Positions 36,116 to 45,527 of a stretch of DNA of 49,866 bases are shown piece by piece. Positions within the stretch are counted from its first letter, which is position 1, and each line of letters begins with the position of its first letter. The stretch is from an uncultured Clostridia bacterium. Its GTDB lineage: Bacteria; Bacillota; Clostridia; Oscillospirales; Oscillospiraceae. The stretch covers positions 1-49,866 of the forward strand of contig CAMZIO010000010.1 of assembly GCA_947307255.1 (NCBI GenBank), written 5' to 3'. A program made the position numbers and the translations under genes. The notes beneath the pieces are model-generated. The model did not search any database. It was given only the letters and a program-made list of their open reading frames with translations, and was not told where the DNA came from.

Positions 36116-36874
36116 TCAAAGCGGGAATACCTCGCCGTCGCGCGTGATGGGCATTACGGTCTCCGCCCGTTGGGGATGCGCGGCGCGGTAGCGCGTAACC
36201 GCCCCAAATTCTCCCCACAAATGCATGGGAAACAGCTTCTTTACGGAAACGGTGCGCAGCAGCTTCTCCACGCCCATGGCGTAAGCGTCCCCCAGCCGCG
36301 GGTCGAGCGGCGCCATCGCCACGTCGATACACGGCGCGCAGCCCTGCCGCTGCGCTTCGAGCGCCACGGCAGCGGCAAGCTTTTCCATCGCACGGCCGTA
36401 GAGCGCCGCCATATTGCCGCAATATGCCGCCCCCTCGCTCTCCCAGTGCCACCAGTTGCAATCTCCGGCATGGTAGACCAGCCTCCCCTCGCAGCCGAGC
36501 AGGTAGGCCACGCCCGCGTCCGTGGATTTGACCGTGCGGATCATCAACGTCTCCCCGGCGACTCCAACGGTAAGCGCGGCGTCCGGCCGCAGCGTCGTTA
36601 CGCGCGCGAAAGCCTCGTCGGATACGCCAAGCTTTTCCCGCCGCCGCGGCGTCATCGCCACGTCGCGCGCGAGGAAAAACCGCGTGTCCGGATAGCGCGC
36701 AAGCAGCGAAAAAATCACGGGATTGAAATGATCCGCATGGTTGTGGCTGACGAACACCAGCAGCGGCTTATCCGCGCGCAGCGGGGGAATCTCGCCGCGC
36801 TCGTAATCGAACAGGGTGTAAAAACGCTCCCACTCCAGCAAAAAGCCGCTGTGGGCCAGAAAGGTAAGCGTCAT
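36116..36874 (-). CDS. Metallo-beta-lactamase-fold hydrolase
   Basis: 252 residues with the MBL motif SHNHADHF (H44, H46, D48, H49), a further metal ligand in YHAGDCNWWHW (about 135) and a C-terminal His in FPMHLWGEF. It is distantly like UlaG-type lactonases and the YtkL group; substrate unknown. It overlaps the upstream DUF2461 gene by 4 nt (ATGA), so the two form a translationally coupled pair. Confidence 0.85.
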   Translation of the reverse strand: MTLTFLAHSGFLLEWERFYTLFDYERGEIPPLRADKPLLVFVSHNHADHFNPVIFSLLARYPDTRFFLARDVAMTPRRREKLGVSDEAFARVTTLRPDAALTVGVAGETLMIRTVKSTDAGVAYLLGCEGRLVYHAGDCNWWHWESEGAAYCGNMAALYGRAMEKLAAAVALEAQRQGCAPCIDVAMAPLDPRLGDAYAMGVEKLLRTVSVKKLFPMHLWGEFGAVTRYRAAHPQRAETVMPITRDGEVFPL

Positions 36875-37563
36875 GGCGCACTCCTTTTCCGGGCGGCGTC
36901 CCCCGGTTCCGCATCCGCAGACAGCGAAGCCAGGTAGGTATAGTACGGTGCAAGAAACCGGAACCCCGCCATCAGCGTATCGTACAGCTCCGGTGTGAAG
37001 AGCACGCCCTCGCAGTTGTCGTCAAACGAAATGACGAGATTTTTCCGGTTGTACCACGGGTTGAGCAGCGCGCCCACGTCGCCCTTGGGACGCTTGTATT
37101 CCTCTCCCAACAGGGTGAACTTCGAGCGATTCAGCCGCCGCGCCAACTTTTCCAGCGGCCCCGGATCGCGCGCAATGCGCGCGCGAAGCCTGGCGGCGGT
37201 GGCGGGCGGCATATCCCAAAAGCCGCAGCCATAGCTGAAATAGTTCGGCGCGATCTCAAAATAGAACGCAGGGCGCCCAGCCTCGTCCGACGCCTGCTCC
37301 AGCACCAGCCAGAGATGATCCTTGTACGGCGCGCGCCCGTGCAGCCGACGCGCATCGCGGTAAATGCGGCACACGTGAGCGCGCAGGCCGAGCTGTGGAA
37401 ATTCCGCCTGCATCGCCTCGAGCAGCTGCGACGCAAGCGCCCGCAGGGGCTTATCCAGCAGGTCGAGGTATTCCTGCTTGTGCGCGGTAAACCATTCGCG
37501 GTTGTTGTTGAATCTCACGCCCCAGAGAAAATCCACGGCGCCTTGCGTAAAGCCCTGAAACAT
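36871..37563 (-). CDS. DUF2461-family protein
   Basis: 230 residues. NNNREWFTAHKQEY, VCRIYRDARRLHGRAPYKDHLW and ARPAFYFEI-like GRPAFYFEIAPNYFSYGCGFW are the conserved stretches I associate with DUF2461 (TIGR02453), a widespread cytosolic family of unknown function. AAAGGAG precedes the ATG. First gene of a two-gene unit with the MBL hydrolase. Confidence 0.85.
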   Translation of the reverse strand: MFQGFTQGAVDFLWGVRFNNNREWFTAHKQEYLDLLDKPLRALASQLLEAMQAEFPQLGLRAHVCRIYRDARRLHGRAPYKDHLWLVLEQASDEAGRPAFYFEIAPNYFSYGCGFWDMPPATAARLRARIARDPGPLEKLARRLNRSKFTLLGEEYKRPKGDVGALLNPWYNRKNLVISFDDNCEGVLFTPELYDTLMAGFRFLAPYYTYLASLSADAEPGDAARKRSAP

Positions 37564-37610
37564 AATGCTCCTTTCGCCGCCGACAGGCGGCTTTTTCCGA
37601 TTGTCTTTTT

Positions 37611-37640
37611 ATTATATTCCAAAGTTGCGCAAAAAAGCAA
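37611..37640 (-). promoter_or_regulatory. Promoter of the DUF2461-MBL unit, overlapping the gapA terminator
   Basis: TTGCTT at 37640-37635, an 18-nt spacer and TATAAT at 37616-37611. The -35 lies in the T tract of the upstream terminator on the same strand. Confidence 0.6.
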
Positions 37641-37670
37641 GAGAGCGCCGGCACCCGGCGCTCTCTTGCT
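37631..37670 (-). terminator. Terminator of gapA
   Basis: AGCAAGAGAGCGCCGG (37636-37651) and its complement (37655-37670) form a 16-bp stem; on the minus strand a T run follows. Confidence 0.9.
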
Positions 37671-37697
37671 CATAAGGAGGGATCGATCATCGCCGCT

Positions 37698-38762
<1,065 letters not shown>

Positions 38763-38766
38763 TTAT

Positions 38767-38794
38767 ATTATATGCCGCTTTCCGCAAAATGCAA
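38767..38794 (-). promoter_or_regulatory. Promoter of gapA
   Basis: TTGCAT at 38794-38789, a 16-nt spacer and TATAAT at 38772-38767. Confidence 0.75.
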
Positions 38795-38831
38795 GCGGTT
38801 TTTGAAAAAAAGCTTCTTTTCGACAAATTTC

Positions 38832-38860
38832 TTGTCTTTTCGACAGATCTTTGCTATTCT
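38832..38860 (+). promoter_or_regulatory. Promoter of the kinase-like gene and mnmA
   Basis: TTGTCT at 38832-38837, a 17-nt spacer and TATTCT at 38855-38860. The stretch 38850-38869 (TTTGCTATTCTTAACGCAGC) matches 19 of 20 positions at the folT promoter. Confidence 0.68.
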
Positions 38861-38957
38861 TAACGCAGCGGACGCGCCGCTGGATGGAATTGCCGGAATG
38901 CAGGCGCGCCGCGCGCAAAAGCTAACACCACCATGTTTCCCCAAGGAGAGCCAATCT

Positions 38958-39782
38958 ATGAAATCATACAGTGAAGAGGAGCTCCGCCTGCTCACGCAGA
39001 TCCTGCCGAATATCGCGGCCGAGCTGCGCGGCGCCATGGCAAACGTCTATTTTGCCGCCAACCGTCTCGCGCCGCCTGAAGCGCGGGAGCGGGACGCGCA
39101 AACCGACCAGGACGCCGCCATCTTTGCGCAGAGCTTTTTCCGGATGTACCGCGTGATCGGCAATCTGAGCGATGCGCCCAAGCTGGCGGAGGATACGAAA
39201 TTCGTTCTCACCAACGACGATATCGTGGGGCTGTGCCGCGACGTGTGCGAGCAATGCACCGCACTTTTCGCGCTCAGCGGCGTAACGCTGCGCTTCGAGT
39301 GCGACGTGAGCACGCATATCATTTCTCTCAATGCCGCGATGCTGCGGCGGCTGCTGTTCAATCTCCTTTCCAACGCGCTCAAGGCAACGCCGCGCGGCGG
39401 CACGGTGGCGGTGCGCGTGAAGCCAGGTCTTCGCTTCGTTCAGCTTTCGGTGAGCGACACCGGCTGCGGCATCAAGGCGGAGCGGCTCGATCGCATCTTT
39501 GACGGATTCCTGACCGACGGGCCGGGTGAGTTGTCTCCGCACGGCATGGGCCTGGGGCTGGCGCTCTGCCGGCGCATCGCGTCGGGCCACGGCGGACGCA
39601 TTATGGCCGAATCCACCGAGGGCGTCGGTACGACCTTTACCGTGTCGCTGCCCAACGTCAAGTCGGCAACCGGCCGCCTGGAAGAGTCGGGAATCGACTA
39701 TGTCGGCGGCTTCAATCAAACCCTGGTGGAGCTCGCCGACGCACTGCCGCTGCAGGCGTTTTTGCATCAGCATCTGGATTGA
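38958..39782 (+). CDS. Soluble histidine-kinase-like protein without phosphoacceptor His
   Basis: 274 residues with no membrane segment or sensor domain. A two-helix N-terminal region (1-95) occupies the place of a dimerisation domain; a HATPase_c domain follows (about 100-235) with N box LLFNLLSNALKATPRGG, G1 DTGCGI and G2 HGMGLGLALCRR. In the H-box position NIAAELRGAM replaces the usual SHELRTPL, so the His is an Ala (A21). It could bind ATP but not autophosphorylate in the usual way. AAGGAG precedes the start. mnmA begins 11 nt after the stop. Confidence 0.82.
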   Translation: MKSYSEEELRLLTQILPNIAAELRGAMANVYFAANRLAPPEARERDAQTDQDAAIFAQSFFRMYRVIGNLSDAPKLAEDTKFVLTNDDIVGLCRDVCEQCTALFALSGVTLRFECDVSTHIISLNAAMLRRLLFNLLSNALKATPRGGTVAVRVKPGLRFVQLSVSDTGCGIKAERLDRIFDGFLTDGPGELSPHGMGLGLALCRRIASGHGGRIMAESTEGVGTTFTVSLPNVKSATGRLEESGIDYVGGFNQTLVELADALPLQAFLHQHLD

Positions 39783-39793
39783 CGGAGAAGCGT

Positions 39794-40861
39794 ATGGAGA
39801 AAAAAGTGCTCGTCGCCATGAGCGGCGGTGTAGACAGCTCCGTCTGTGCGGTCCTGCTGCAGCGCCAGGGCTTTCTTTGCAGCGGCGCCATGCTGCAGCT
39901 CAACCCCCTGCCGACGAACGAGGGCGGCTGTTGCAGCCTGGACGACGCCGAGGATGCGCGTGCCGCGGCGCACCGGCTGGGGATGCGGTTTTACGTTTTC
40001 AACGAGCGGGAGCGCTTTGCGCGCGAGGTGATGGATCGCTTCGTCGCAGAGTACTGCGCCGGGCGCACGCCCAACCCCTGTATCGACTGCAACCGCTGTC
40101 TGAAATTCGGCGCCCTGCTGGATCGTGCGCTCATGCTGGGTTATGACTACGTCGCCACGGGGCACTACGCCCGCGTGGCCTACGATGCGCAGCTTGGGCG
40201 CTATCATCTGCTGCGCGGGGTTGACGCGCATAAGGATCAAAGCTACGTGCTCTATCAGCTCACGCAGGCCCAGCTTGCACATCTGCTGCTGCCCGTGGGG
40301 GAATACAGCAAAAGCGAGATTCGCGCGATCGCGCAGCACGCCGGGCTGCGCAACGCGGACAAGTCCGATTCGCAGGATATTTGCTTCGTACCGGACAGGG
40401 ATTACGTCCGCTTTCTGCGCGAATACGGCCGCGTCGATTCGCCCCCCGGCAACTTCGTTGACGGCAGCGGGCGCGTCCTCGGCCGTCATCGCGGGCTGGT
40501 CTGTTATACCACCGGCCAGCGCAAGGGGCTGGGGGTCAGCGCGGACCGCCCGTTATACGTGATCGCAAAGGACGCCTCGGACAACACCGTGCTCCTCGGC
40601 GACGATAAGGATCTGTTTTGCTCTGCGCTGCTGGCCTCGCGTGTGAACTGGATCGAGCCGGAGCCGGCGGGCGCGCTGCGCGTGAGCGCCAAAACGCGAT
40701 ACAGCCAAACGGAGTGCGGCGCGACCGTTACGCCGCTGCCGGACGGCATGGTGCGCGTGGATTTCGACGCGCCGCAGCGTGCAATCACCGCCGGGCAGGC
40801 GGTGGTCTTCTACGACGGCGAGCGCGTTTACGGCGGGGCAACGATCGAACGGGCACTGTAA
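39794..40861 (+). CDS. mnmA: tRNA-specific 2-thiouridylase
   Basis: A 355-residue enzyme that makes s2U34 in tRNA-Glu, -Gln and -Lys. PP-loop ATPase motif AMSGGVDSSV (8-17); nucleophile Cys in CIDCNRCLKFG (C99 by position); persulfide Cys C197 in SDSQDIC; TGHYAR; and the C-terminal barrel. A CC pair in NEGGCCSLDDAEDAR is a feature I associate with clostridial forms. GGAG lies about 8 nt before ATG 39794; an upstream in-frame TTG overlaps the preceding stop. Co-transcribed with the kinase-like gene. Confidence 0.95.
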   Translation: MEKKVLVAMSGGVDSSVCAVLLQRQGFLCSGAMLQLNPLPTNEGGCCSLDDAEDARAAAHRLGMRFYVFNERERFAREVMDRFVAEYCAGRTPNPCIDCNRCLKFGALLDRALMLGYDYVATGHYARVAYDAQLGRYHLLRGVDAHKDQSYVLYQLTQAQLAHLLLPVGEYSKSEIRAIAQHAGLRNADKSDSQDICFVPDRDYVRFLREYGRVDSPPGNFVDGSGRVLGRHRGLVCYTTGQRKGLGVSADRPLYVIAKDASDNTVLLGDDKDLFCSALLASRVNWIEPEPAGALRVSAKTRYSQTECGATVTPLPDGMVRVDFDAPQRAITAGQAVVFYDGERVYGGATIERAL

Positions 40862-40971
40862 ACGCCCGCCGCGCTCTTTCGCGCAGGAGGGCAAGGGGTG
40901 CGAAACGCACCCGACTTCTCGCAGCGCAAAGCGCTCCTTTTCCATATAATAAAAGCTAAAAAGCAAAAGCT

Positions 40972-41003
40972 AAAAAGCTGCTGCATTTCTGCAGCAGCTT
41001 TTT
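40972..41003. terminator. Terminator, bidirectional
   Basis: AAAAAGCTGCTGCA and TGCAGCAGCTTTTT pair around TTTC. It lies 110 nt past mnmA (plus) and 15 nt past the small minus-strand frame at 41018-41095. Confidence 0.85.
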
Positions 41004-41017
41004 CAATCACAGTGCGC

Positions 41018-41095
41018 TTAACGCTCGCTGACGTGCCATTCGTCCTGAAAAATCAGATCGTCCACGTCCCCACGGACCTCCCGCTTCTCTCTCAT
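41018..41095 (-). CDS. Possible 25-residue small protein
   Basis: A short frame starting MREKREVRGD and ending FQDEWHVSER, highly charged, with no membrane segment. AAGGAGG lies 7 nt before its ATG (another ATG two codons earlier is only 1 nt from it). It sits alone between the glyA terminator and the terminator at 40972-41003, both on its own strand, as an independent transcription unit would. No family recognised. The interval 40862-41240 holds nothing else. Confidence 0.4.
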   Translation of the reverse strand: MREKREVRGDVDDLIFQDEWHVSER

Positions 41096-41191
41096 TGCCA
41101 TTCCTCCTTACTTTTTCCTCACCCTGCCAGTATATGCGCCCGTGGAGGAAATGTTGCACGAATTCGGGCAACGGGCAGAAATTTTTCGCGC

Positions 41192-41226
41192 AAAAAAAGC
41201 TGCCGTGCGGCACACGGCAGCTTTTT
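41192..41226 (-). terminator. Terminator of glyA
   Basis: AAAAAGCTGCCGTG and CACGGCAGCTTTTT with a T run on the minus strand, 15 nt past the glyA stop. Confidence 0.9.
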
Positions 41227-41240
41227 CCGATTTTATTGGT

Positions 41241-42530
41241 TTATTCGTAGATGGGGAACTTTTCGGTCAGCGCGGTAACCTCGGCGGCAACGCGCTCCTT
41301 GTTGCCCTCGAAATCGCGGGCGACGTCGCCCATGAGCTGGCCGATCTTGACCATCTCGGCCTCCTTCAGGCCGCGGGAGGTGGCGGCGGGGGTGCCGACG
41401 CGAATGCCGGAGGTAACGAAGGGCTTCTCCGGGTCGTTGGGGATGGAGTTCTTGTTGACGGTGATGAAGCAGTCGTCCAGGCGGTGCTCCATCTCCTTGC
41501 CGGTGATGCCGAAGTTGCGCACGTCAACGAGCATGAGGTGATTGTCCGTTCCGCCGGAAACCAGACGGAAGCCCTGCTTCTTGAGTTCCTCCGCCAGCGC
41601 GGCAGCGTTTTTCACGATCTGCTCGCCGTATGCCTTGAACTCCGGCTTGAGCGCCTCGCCGAAGCAGATCGCCTTGGCCGCGATGATGTGCATGAGCGGG
41701 CCGCCCTGCGTGCCGGGGAATACGGCGGAGTCGATCTTCTTTGCCAGCGTGATCGTCTCGTCCTCGCCGGTTTCCGGATTCTTCTTGACAACCTCGTTCT
41801 TGCACAGAATCAGACCGCCGCGCGGGCCGCGCAGGGTCTTATGCGTGGTGGTGGTAACCACGTCGGCATAGGGCACGGGATTCATGTGCACGCCGGCGGC
41901 AACCAGACCCGCAATGTGCGCCATATCGACCATCAGATACGCGCCGACGGAATCCGCGATTTCGCGGAACTTGGCAAAGTCGATCGCTCGGGGATAGGCG
42001 GAGGCGCCGGCAAGGATCATCTTGGGCTTGTGTTCCTGCGCAAGACGATAGATCTCGTCATAGTCGATCATTTCGGTCTCGTCGTTGAGGGAGTAAGGAA
42101 TCTGATGGAAGTACTGACCGGAGATATTGACCGGGCTACCGTGGGACAGGTGTCCGCCGTGGGCCAGGTTCATGCCGAGATACGTATCGCCGGGCTTGAG
42201 CATCGCCTTGAACGCGGCGAGGTTGGCAGAGGCGCCGGAGTGGGGCTGGACGTTGGCGTGCTCAGCACCGAAGAGCTGGCAGGCGCGCTGACGGGCAATC
42301 TCCTCCGTCTCGTCCACGCAATAGCAGCCGCCGTAATAACGCTTGCCGGGATATCCCTCGGCGTACTTATTGGTCAGGCAGGAGCCCATGGCCAGCATCA
42401 CAGCGGGGGAGACGATGTTTTCGGAAGCGATCAGCTCGATATTGCGCTTTTGACGGTGGTACTCGTTTTCCATCGTCTGGCCCACTTCCGGGTCATACTG
42501 CATCAGGAATTCCAGGGTTTCGTTGATCAT
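41241..42530 (-). CDS. glyA: Serine hydroxymethyltransferase
   Basis: A 429-residue PLP enzyme that converts serine and tetrahydrofolate to glycine and 5,10-methylene-THF. The PLP lysine is K231 in [14 protein letters not shown]; also [24 protein letters not shown] and QPHSGASAN. The start at 42530 (MINETLEF) lies 10 nt after AGGAGG; an ATG three codons earlier is only 1 nt from it. Divergent from the folate transporter folT and its THF-sensing leader, a functional pairing around folate. Confidence 0.97.
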   Translation of the reverse strand: MINETLEFLMQYDPEVGQTMENEYHRQKRNIELIASENIVSPAVMLAMGSCLTNKYAEGYPGKRYYGGCYCVDETEEIARQRACQLFGAEHANVQPHSGASANLAAFKAMLKPGDTYLGMNLAHGGHLSHGSPVNISGQYFHQIPYSLNDETEMIDYDEIYRLAQEHKPKMILAGASAYPRAIDFAKFREIADSVGAYLMVDMAHIAGLVAAGVHMNPVPYADVVTTTTHKTLRGPRGGLILCKNEVVKKNPETGEDETITLAKKIDSAVFPGTQGGPLMHIIAAKAICFGEALKPEFKAYGEQIVKNAAALAEELKKQGFRLVSGGTDNHLMLVDVRNFGITGKEMEHRLDDCFITVNKNSIPNDPEKPFVTSGIRVGTPAATSRGLKEAEMVKIGQLMGDVARDFEGNKERVAAEVTALTEKFPIYE

Positions 42531-42595
42531 AATGCTCATTCCTCCTATGATAATGAATTCCGTTTTTGTGGTTTTTGCCATAGTTTTACGCATAA

Positions 42596-42624
42596 AGCAT
42601 ATCAAAAATGCCGCACAGTGTCAA
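42596..42624 (-). promoter_or_regulatory. Promoter of glyA
   Basis: TTGACA at 42624-42619, a 17-nt spacer and TATGCT at 42601-42596. The leader is about 60 nt with no riboswitch seen. Confidence 0.78.
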
Positions 42625-42715
42625 GGCAAAGCGACGCGCGCGGCTTCTTTTGTAAAAACGAAACCCGGGCGGGCAAAATTCTTTTGTTTGAAAAGAATTT
42701 TTGCATGCAAAACGG

Positions 42716-42745
42716 TTGACAAGCGCCGCGGCGTTTTGCTATGCT
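42716..42745 (+). promoter_or_regulatory. Promoter of folT
   Basis: TTGACA at 42716-42721, an 18-nt spacer and TATGCT at 42740-42745. An AT-rich hairpin (GCAAAATTCTT/AAGAATTTTTGC, about 42673-42704) separates it from the glyA promoter. Confidence 0.78.
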
Positions 42746-42780
42746 TAACGCAGCTGCACAGCTTATTCGTGGAGCATTTT

Positions 42781-42898
42781 GGCAAAGTAGGAAACTGCGT
42801 GTTGCGCCGAAAGGCGCGAAGTGCCGACGAGATGGGAAGTTGCTCGTCAGACGAAAAACCCCTGGGGGTTTGCAGTGCCGTTTCCGCATTCCGCTGCC
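42781..42898 (+). promoter_or_regulatory. Tetrahydrofolate (THF-I) riboswitch aptamer
   Basis: Outer stem GGCA/TGCC (42781-42784 with 42895-42898); GTAG at 42787-42790; stem GGAAAC/GTTTCC (42790-42795 with 42880-42885); GCGT at 42797-42800 and AAGTG at 42819-42823; stem GACGAG/CTCGTC closing the loop ATGGGAAGTTG (42832-42842), against ATGGGATGTCG in known THF-I aptamers; ACGAA at 42851-42855; and CGCATTCCGC before the closing stem. A GCGCC/GGCGC hairpin (42804-42817) is inserted between GCGT and AAGTG. It precedes a folate-type ECF gene, the usual place for this riboswitch. Confidence 0.85.
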
Positions 42899-43018
42899 AC
42901 AAGGATGGAGACATACGACCTCTTTCTGCGTGGCTTATGCCGCCCGGGGAGAAGTCTTTTTGCTTTTCCGGGTTTGCCGCCCACAGACGGGCGGCCCGAT
43001 CGAAAAGGAGGTTTTCGT

Positions 43019-43645
43019 ATGTCTGCAACGCTCACCCCTGCCATCTGGGCCATCGTCGGCCTGACCGCCCTGTTCCTCGTCCTCGCCGTGGTCCTTACGG
43101 CACGCAGCGAACGCATCACCGCCCATAAAATCACGGTGATCGCCATGCTCTCCGCAGTATACGTCGTGCTCAATCAGGTGGGTACGCTGCGCTTCGGCTG
43201 GATCAACATTTCCAGCGCGCCGCTGCCGATCGTGATCGCCGCGCTGCTCTACGGCCCGTTTGCCGGGCTTATGGTGGGGCTGATCGGGAGCTTCCTGGGC
43301 CAGCTGATGACCTTTGGACTGATGGTAACGACCGTGCTGTGGATCGCGCCCCCGGCGCTGCGCGGGCTGCTGCTGGGCCTGTGGGCCAAGCGGAGAGGCT
43401 ACCGCCTGTCGTTTGTCGAGCTGTGCGCCGCGCTGGTGCTCACCTCGCTGGCGGTAACCGTGCTCAACACCTACTTTATTTATCTGGACAGCATCATCTT
43501 CGGCTATTATACCGAGGTGCTCATGGCAGGAAAATTCGCCATCCGCATCCTCAACAGTGTCGTAACCTCCATCGCGCTGCTGCTGGTGGCGCCGCCGGTG
43601 GTTACGCTGCTGCGCAACACTCTTCACGAAACGCAGGAAAAATAA
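43019..43645 (+). CDS. folT: ECF transporter substrate-binding (S) component, folate type
   Basis: A 208-residue membrane protein with about six helices: an extra N-terminal helix, then KITVIAMLSAVYVVLN, INISSAPLPIVIAALLYGPFAGLMVGLIGSFLG-type segments (small-residue helix packing as in S components), a central APPALRGLLLGLWAKRRGY and LNTYFIYLDSIIFGYY. It would bind folate and work with an EcfAA'T module encoded elsewhere. The THF aptamer in its leader supports folate over queuosine or pantothenate S components. AGGAGG lies 8 nt before ATG 43019. Confidence 0.83.
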   Translation: MSATLTPAIWAIVGLTALFLVLAVVLTARSERITAHKITVIAMLSAVYVVLNQVGTLRFGWINISSAPLPIVIAALLYGPFAGLMVGLIGSFLGQLMTFGLMVTTVLWIAPPALRGLLLGLWAKRRGYRLSFVELCAALVLTSLAVTVLNTYFIYLDSIIFGYYTEVLMAGKFAIRILNSVVTSIALLLVAPPVVTLLRNTLHETQEK

Positions 43646-43738
43646 CTGCCTGACCCGCTCTGCCGGATCTGCTCTTACGCACTTCGCCGGAACGCATCGC
43701 CGCAGCATAGCCGGGCCGGGCCGGGAGGAGGAATGATT

Positions 43739-44041
43739 ATGTACGAGAGCAAAATGAAATCTGAAGAAACCGACCGCCTGTTTCAAGCGATCCTCTCGCT
43801 GCAGGATCTGGACGAGTGCTACCGCTTTTTCGACGATCTTTGCACTTACGCCGAGATCCAGTCTATGACGCAGCGGCTGCAGGTTGCCGAAATGCTCCGC
43901 GAGGGGAAGACGTTCACCCAGATTTCGCAGCAGACCGGCGTCTCCTCCGCCACCATTACGCGCGTGAACCGATGCCTGAGCTATGGCTCCGGCGGTTACC
44001 TCGCCGTACTGGAGCGGGAGCAGGAGAAAGAGAAACCGTAA
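43739..44041 (+). CDS. YerC/YecD-family TrpR-like protein
   Basis: A 100-residue helical protein with the TrpR-like HTH: LFQAILSLQDLDECYRFFDD, then EIQSMTQRLQVAEMLREG, TFTQISQQTGVSSATITRVNRCL and YGSGGY. Close to B. subtilis YerC, a small DNA-binding protein of poorly defined role. The ATG at 43739 lies 7 nt after GGAGGAGG; an earlier ATG is only 1 nt away from it. It follows folT by 93 nt on the same strand, with no obvious terminator between them. Confidence 0.9.
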   Translation: MYESKMKSEETDRLFQAILSLQDLDECYRFFDDLCTYAEIQSMTQRLQVAEMLREGKTFTQISQQTGVSSATITRVNRCLSYGSGGYLAVLEREQEKEKP

Positions 44042-44079
44042 AAAACGCGCCGTCCCGATTGGGACGGCGCGTTTTTTTG
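44041..44079. terminator. Convergent terminator
   Basis: AAAAACGCGCCGTCCC and GGGACGGCGCGTTTTTTT around GATT, serving the YerC-like gene (plus) and hisS (minus). Confidence 0.92.
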
Positions 44080-44107
44080 CAAAAGAGCTTGTGCAGCGCC
44101 GCGCGGA

Positions 44108-45463
44108 TCACTCCCGAATCGGGGGGCAGGCGGCCTTCTCCGCAATGGCGGCGCGGATCGTTTCGACGGCCTCCGCAGGTGCGAGCTTGACCTGCTCACC
44201 GGTACGCATATTCTTGCAGGCAACCACACCCTCGCTGATCTCATCCTCGCCGAGGAAAAGCACGTAAGGCACGCAGAGCTTGTCGGCATAGTTCATTTTG
44301 CTCTTGAACTTCTTCTGCTCGGTGTAAAGCTGGGTGCGAATGCCCTGGGCGCGCAGCGCGGTGGCCAGCGCGATGGCGGGGGCAAGGTCCTGCGTCATCG
44401 GCAGGATCAGCGCGTCGGTCGGCGCCGTTGGCACGTCGGGATTGAGCATACCCTGCTCGCCCAGCACGTAGAACAGCCGCGTCAGACCGATGGAGATGCC
44501 GACGCCCGGCAGCTGCCGGTCGGTATAGTACTCCGCCAGATTGTCGTACCGCCCGCCGGAGCAGACCGAGCCGATCTCCGGATGGTCGAGCAGCGTGGTT
44601 TCGTACACGGTGCCGGTGTAGTAATCAAGGCCGCGCGCAATGGTCAGATCCACGGCAAAATTGCTCTCCGGCACGCCGAAGCTGCCCAGGTATCCCGCCA
44701 CGGTCGCCAGCTCGCCCAGTCCCTCGTCAAACACCTCGTTCCTGCCGCGGAACGCCTCCAGCGCGGCAAGCACCTGCGCATTGCCGCCGCGGATGGCGAT
44801 AAACTGCAGGATCTCGTCCGCCTGCGCGTCCGCGATCCCCAGGTCGTCCGTCAGAATGGCGCGCACAAGGTCGGGGCCGATCTTTTCCAGCTTGTCCACG
44901 GTGCGCATGATGTCGCCCGCCTTTTCCGTCAGCCCCAGCATGGCGTAAAAGCCGTTGAGGATCTTTCGGTTGTTGATGCGGATCTGGAACCGCTTGAGTC
45001 CCAGACGGGAAAACACCGTATAGATGATAGCGGGGATCTCCGCGTCGTTGGTGATATCCAGCTTCTCATCCCCGATCACGTCGATATCCGCCTGATAAAA
45101 CTCGCGGAAGCGGCCGCGCTGGGCGCGCTCGCCGCGGTAGACCTTGCCGATCTGATAGCGGCGGAAGGGAAACGACAGCTCGGCGTAGTGCAGCGCAACG
45201 TATTTCGCCAGCGGCACGGTCAGGTCAAAGCGCAGGCTCAAATCGGAATCGCCCTTGGAAAAGCGGTAGATCTGCTTCTCCGTCTCGCCGCCGCCCTTGG
45301 CCAGCAGCACCTCGCTCGACTCGATCAGCGGCGTATCCAGCGGGGTAAAGCCGTAGAGCGCATAGGAGGAGCGAATGATCTCCATGATCCGTTCCATCTG
45401 CATCTGCGGAGCGGGCAGCAGTTCCATAAAGCCCGAGAGGGTACGCGGTTTCAGTCTTTCCAT
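44108..45463 (-). CDS. hisS: Histidine-tRNA ligase
   Basis: A 451-residue class II synthetase. Motif 1 is around TPLIESSEVLLAKGGGE, motif 2 is YRGERAQRGRFREFYQADID, the His-binding loop is ARGLDYYTGTVYE, and motif 3 is GVGISIGLTRL; an anticodon-binding domain forms the C-terminus. The start at 45463 follows GGAAAGGAAG; an in-frame start nine codons upstream lacks a site. No T-box leader is seen, unlike many Firmicutes aminoacyl-tRNA synthetase genes. Confidence 0.95.
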   Translation of the reverse strand: MERLKPRTLSGFMELLPAPQMQMERIMEIIRSSYALYGFTPLDTPLIESSEVLLAKGGGETEKQIYRFSKGDSDLSLRFDLTVPLAKYVALHYAELSFPFRRYQIGKVYRGERAQRGRFREFYQADIDVIGDEKLDITNDAEIPAIIYTVFSRLGLKRFQIRINNRKILNGFYAMLGLTEKAGDIMRTVDKLEKIGPDLVRAILTDDLGIADAQADEILQFIAIRGGNAQVLAALEAFRGRNEVFDEGLGELATVAGYLGSFGVPESNFAVDLTIARGLDYYTGTVYETTLLDHPEIGSVCSGGRYDNLAEYYTDRQLPGVGISIGLTRLFYVLGEQGMLNPDVPTAPTDALILPMTQDLAPAIALATALRAQGIRTQLYTEQKKFKSKMNYADKLCVPYVLFLGEDEISEGVVACKNMRTGEQVKLAPAEAVETIRAAIAEKAACPPIRE

Positions 45464-45527
45464 CGTTACGCTTCCTTTCCCTGGCGGCAACCGCTTGCGC
45501 GGTGCAGCAAAACAATAAGATTGCTAT

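Noticed and set aside
42781..42940. Cobalamin riboswitch in the folT leader, suggested by GATGGAGAC
   Set aside because: The B12-box order is not met, whereas the THF-I loop, joints and closing stems match in order and suit a folate transporter.
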